Shown: one piece after another, positions 63,561-64,000 of the stretch
Layout of the letters: each line of letters opens with the position of its first letter
Numbering within the stretch: position 1 is the stretch's first letter
Source: Streptomyces sp. NBC_01224
Lineage (GTDB): Bacteria; Actinomycetota; Actinomycetes; Streptomycetales; Streptomycetaceae
NCBI RefSeq assembly: GCF_036002945.1
Contig: NZ_CP108529.1
Location: forward strand, 3,844,001 to 3,908,000
DNA length: 64,000 bases
Direction: 5' to 3'
Notes under the pieces: generated by a model
Told to the model about the DNA's origin: nothing
Database searches by the model: none
What the model saw: the letters and a program-made list of their open reading frames with translations, nothing else
Made by a program: the position numbers and the translations under genes

Positions 63561-64000
63561 CGCAGGAGCCCCTTCATCTCGATCAGGGGCAGTGCCTTGA
63601 GCGCCGCGTCCTCCGCCTCGCGGGCGGCCTCCTCCGCGTTGACCCCGAGCTTGGAGCTCTGGATCTTCTGGTGGAGCTTGAGGATCGCGTCCATCAGCAT
63701 CTCGGGCCGCGGCGGGCAGCCCGGCAAATAGATATCAACCGGGACAATATGATCAACACCTTGAACAATGGCGTAATTGTTGAACATCCCGCCCGATGAT
63801 GCGCAAACCCCCATGGAGATGACCCACTTGGGGTTCGGCATCTGGTCATAGACCTGCCGCAGGACGGGCGCCATCTTCTGGCTGACCCGCCCTGCCACGA
63901 TCATCAGATCCGCCTGTCGCGGCGATCCGCGGAAGACCTCCATCCCGAAACGGGCCAGGTCATAACGCCCGGCTCCGGTCGTCATCATCTCGATGGCGCA
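63557..64000 (-). CDS. nuoB: NADH-quinone oxidoreductase subunit B (3' part only)
   Basis: 148 codons; the gene runs off the right edge. The visible part begins at the second Cys of the conserved Cys pair (CAIEMM), followed by a Cys in MGVCASSGG and one in PGCPPRPEMLM, so the N2 cluster ligands in view are intact. An AT-rich patch lies in its middle. It is colinear with nuoC-nuoN in the main operon; nuoA would lie outside the window. Confidence 0.95.
   Translation of the reverse strand, partial: CAIEMMTTGAGRYDLARFGMEVFRGSPRQADLMIVAGRVSQKMAPVLRQVYDQMPNPKWVISMGVCASSGGMFNNYAIVQGVDHIVPVDIYLPGCPPRPEMLMDAILKLHQKIQSSKLGVNAEEAAREAEDAALKALPLIEMKGLLR
63721..63780. other. Low-GC patch inside nuoB
   Basis: By count, 25 of 60 bases are G or C (42 percent), against roughly 70 percent nearby. 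On the coding strand it reads ATT GTT CAA GGT GTT GAT CAT ATT and similar A/T-ending codons, while the protein sequence (VQGVDHIVPVDIYLPG) is ordinary. The paralogue at 5860-6540 encodes the same region with GC-rich codons. Confidence 0.8.

Overview
This is a GC-rich actinobacterial chromosome segment, most likely Streptomyces. The signs are strong G/C bias at third codon positions, many GTG starts, translational coupling by 1-8 bp overlaps, two respiratory complex I gene clusters, a two-subunit KorAB and a mycothiol-era actinobacterial gene repertoire. No rRNA, tRNA, CRISPR array, intact insertion sequence or phage gene was found. Both window edges cut genes: nuoM of a second nuo cluster on the left, nuoB of the main nuo operon on the right.

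Layout. 1-6932 (minus strand): a reduced nuo cluster, nuoA-B-C-H-I-J-K-L-M..., with no nuoD, nuoE, nuoF or nuoG and with unusual low-complexity tails on several subunits. 7103-10792 (plus): two tandem sensor kinases that share a 304-bp identical core, then one LuxR-type response regulator. 11099-14105: korA-korB, 2-oxoglutarate:ferredoxin oxidoreductase. 14230-20700: a KimA/APC-type transporter, an HxlR regulator divergent from a QorB-like quinone reductase, a RarD/EamA permease, then a decayed junction where a transporter remnant (minus) abuts a flavin monooxygenase (plus) with no start codon. 20854-24630: a LuxR-type two-component system divergent from an ABC exporter. 24700-28741: CGNR regulator and VOC protein (back to back on one tiny promoter), an F420-type reductase fused to hemerythrin, a HAD phosphatase and a TetR regulator. 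28937-32190 (minus): ABC exporter pair and a LolA-like secreted protein.

32595-39147 (plus): a DeoR-controlled operon of an APC permease, an FGGY kinase with a changed glycerol-contact residue, and GlpA-like and GlpB-like flavoproteins; its substrate is not obvious. 39568-46352: long-chain polyprenyl diphosphate synthase (probably menaquinone tail), a POT peptide transporter with an X-Pro-type peptidase, fumarylacetoacetase and a Uma2 nuclease-fold protein. 46380-48395: RecQ. 48529-64000 (minus): the main complex I operon from nuoN back to nuoB.

How it fits together. The window is dominated by electron transfer to menaquinone: a full NADH-linked complex I, a stripped version lacking the NADH module next to a ferredoxin-reducing KorAB, a quinone reductase under a thiol-type HxlR regulator, a polyprenyl synthase and a Glp-like dehydrogenase. 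The most interesting proposal is that the reduced nuo cluster forms a ferredoxin-driven complex fed by KorAB. Between these lie ordinary accessory genes, several striking inverted repeats, one gene-conversion tract and one pair of pseudogenes.
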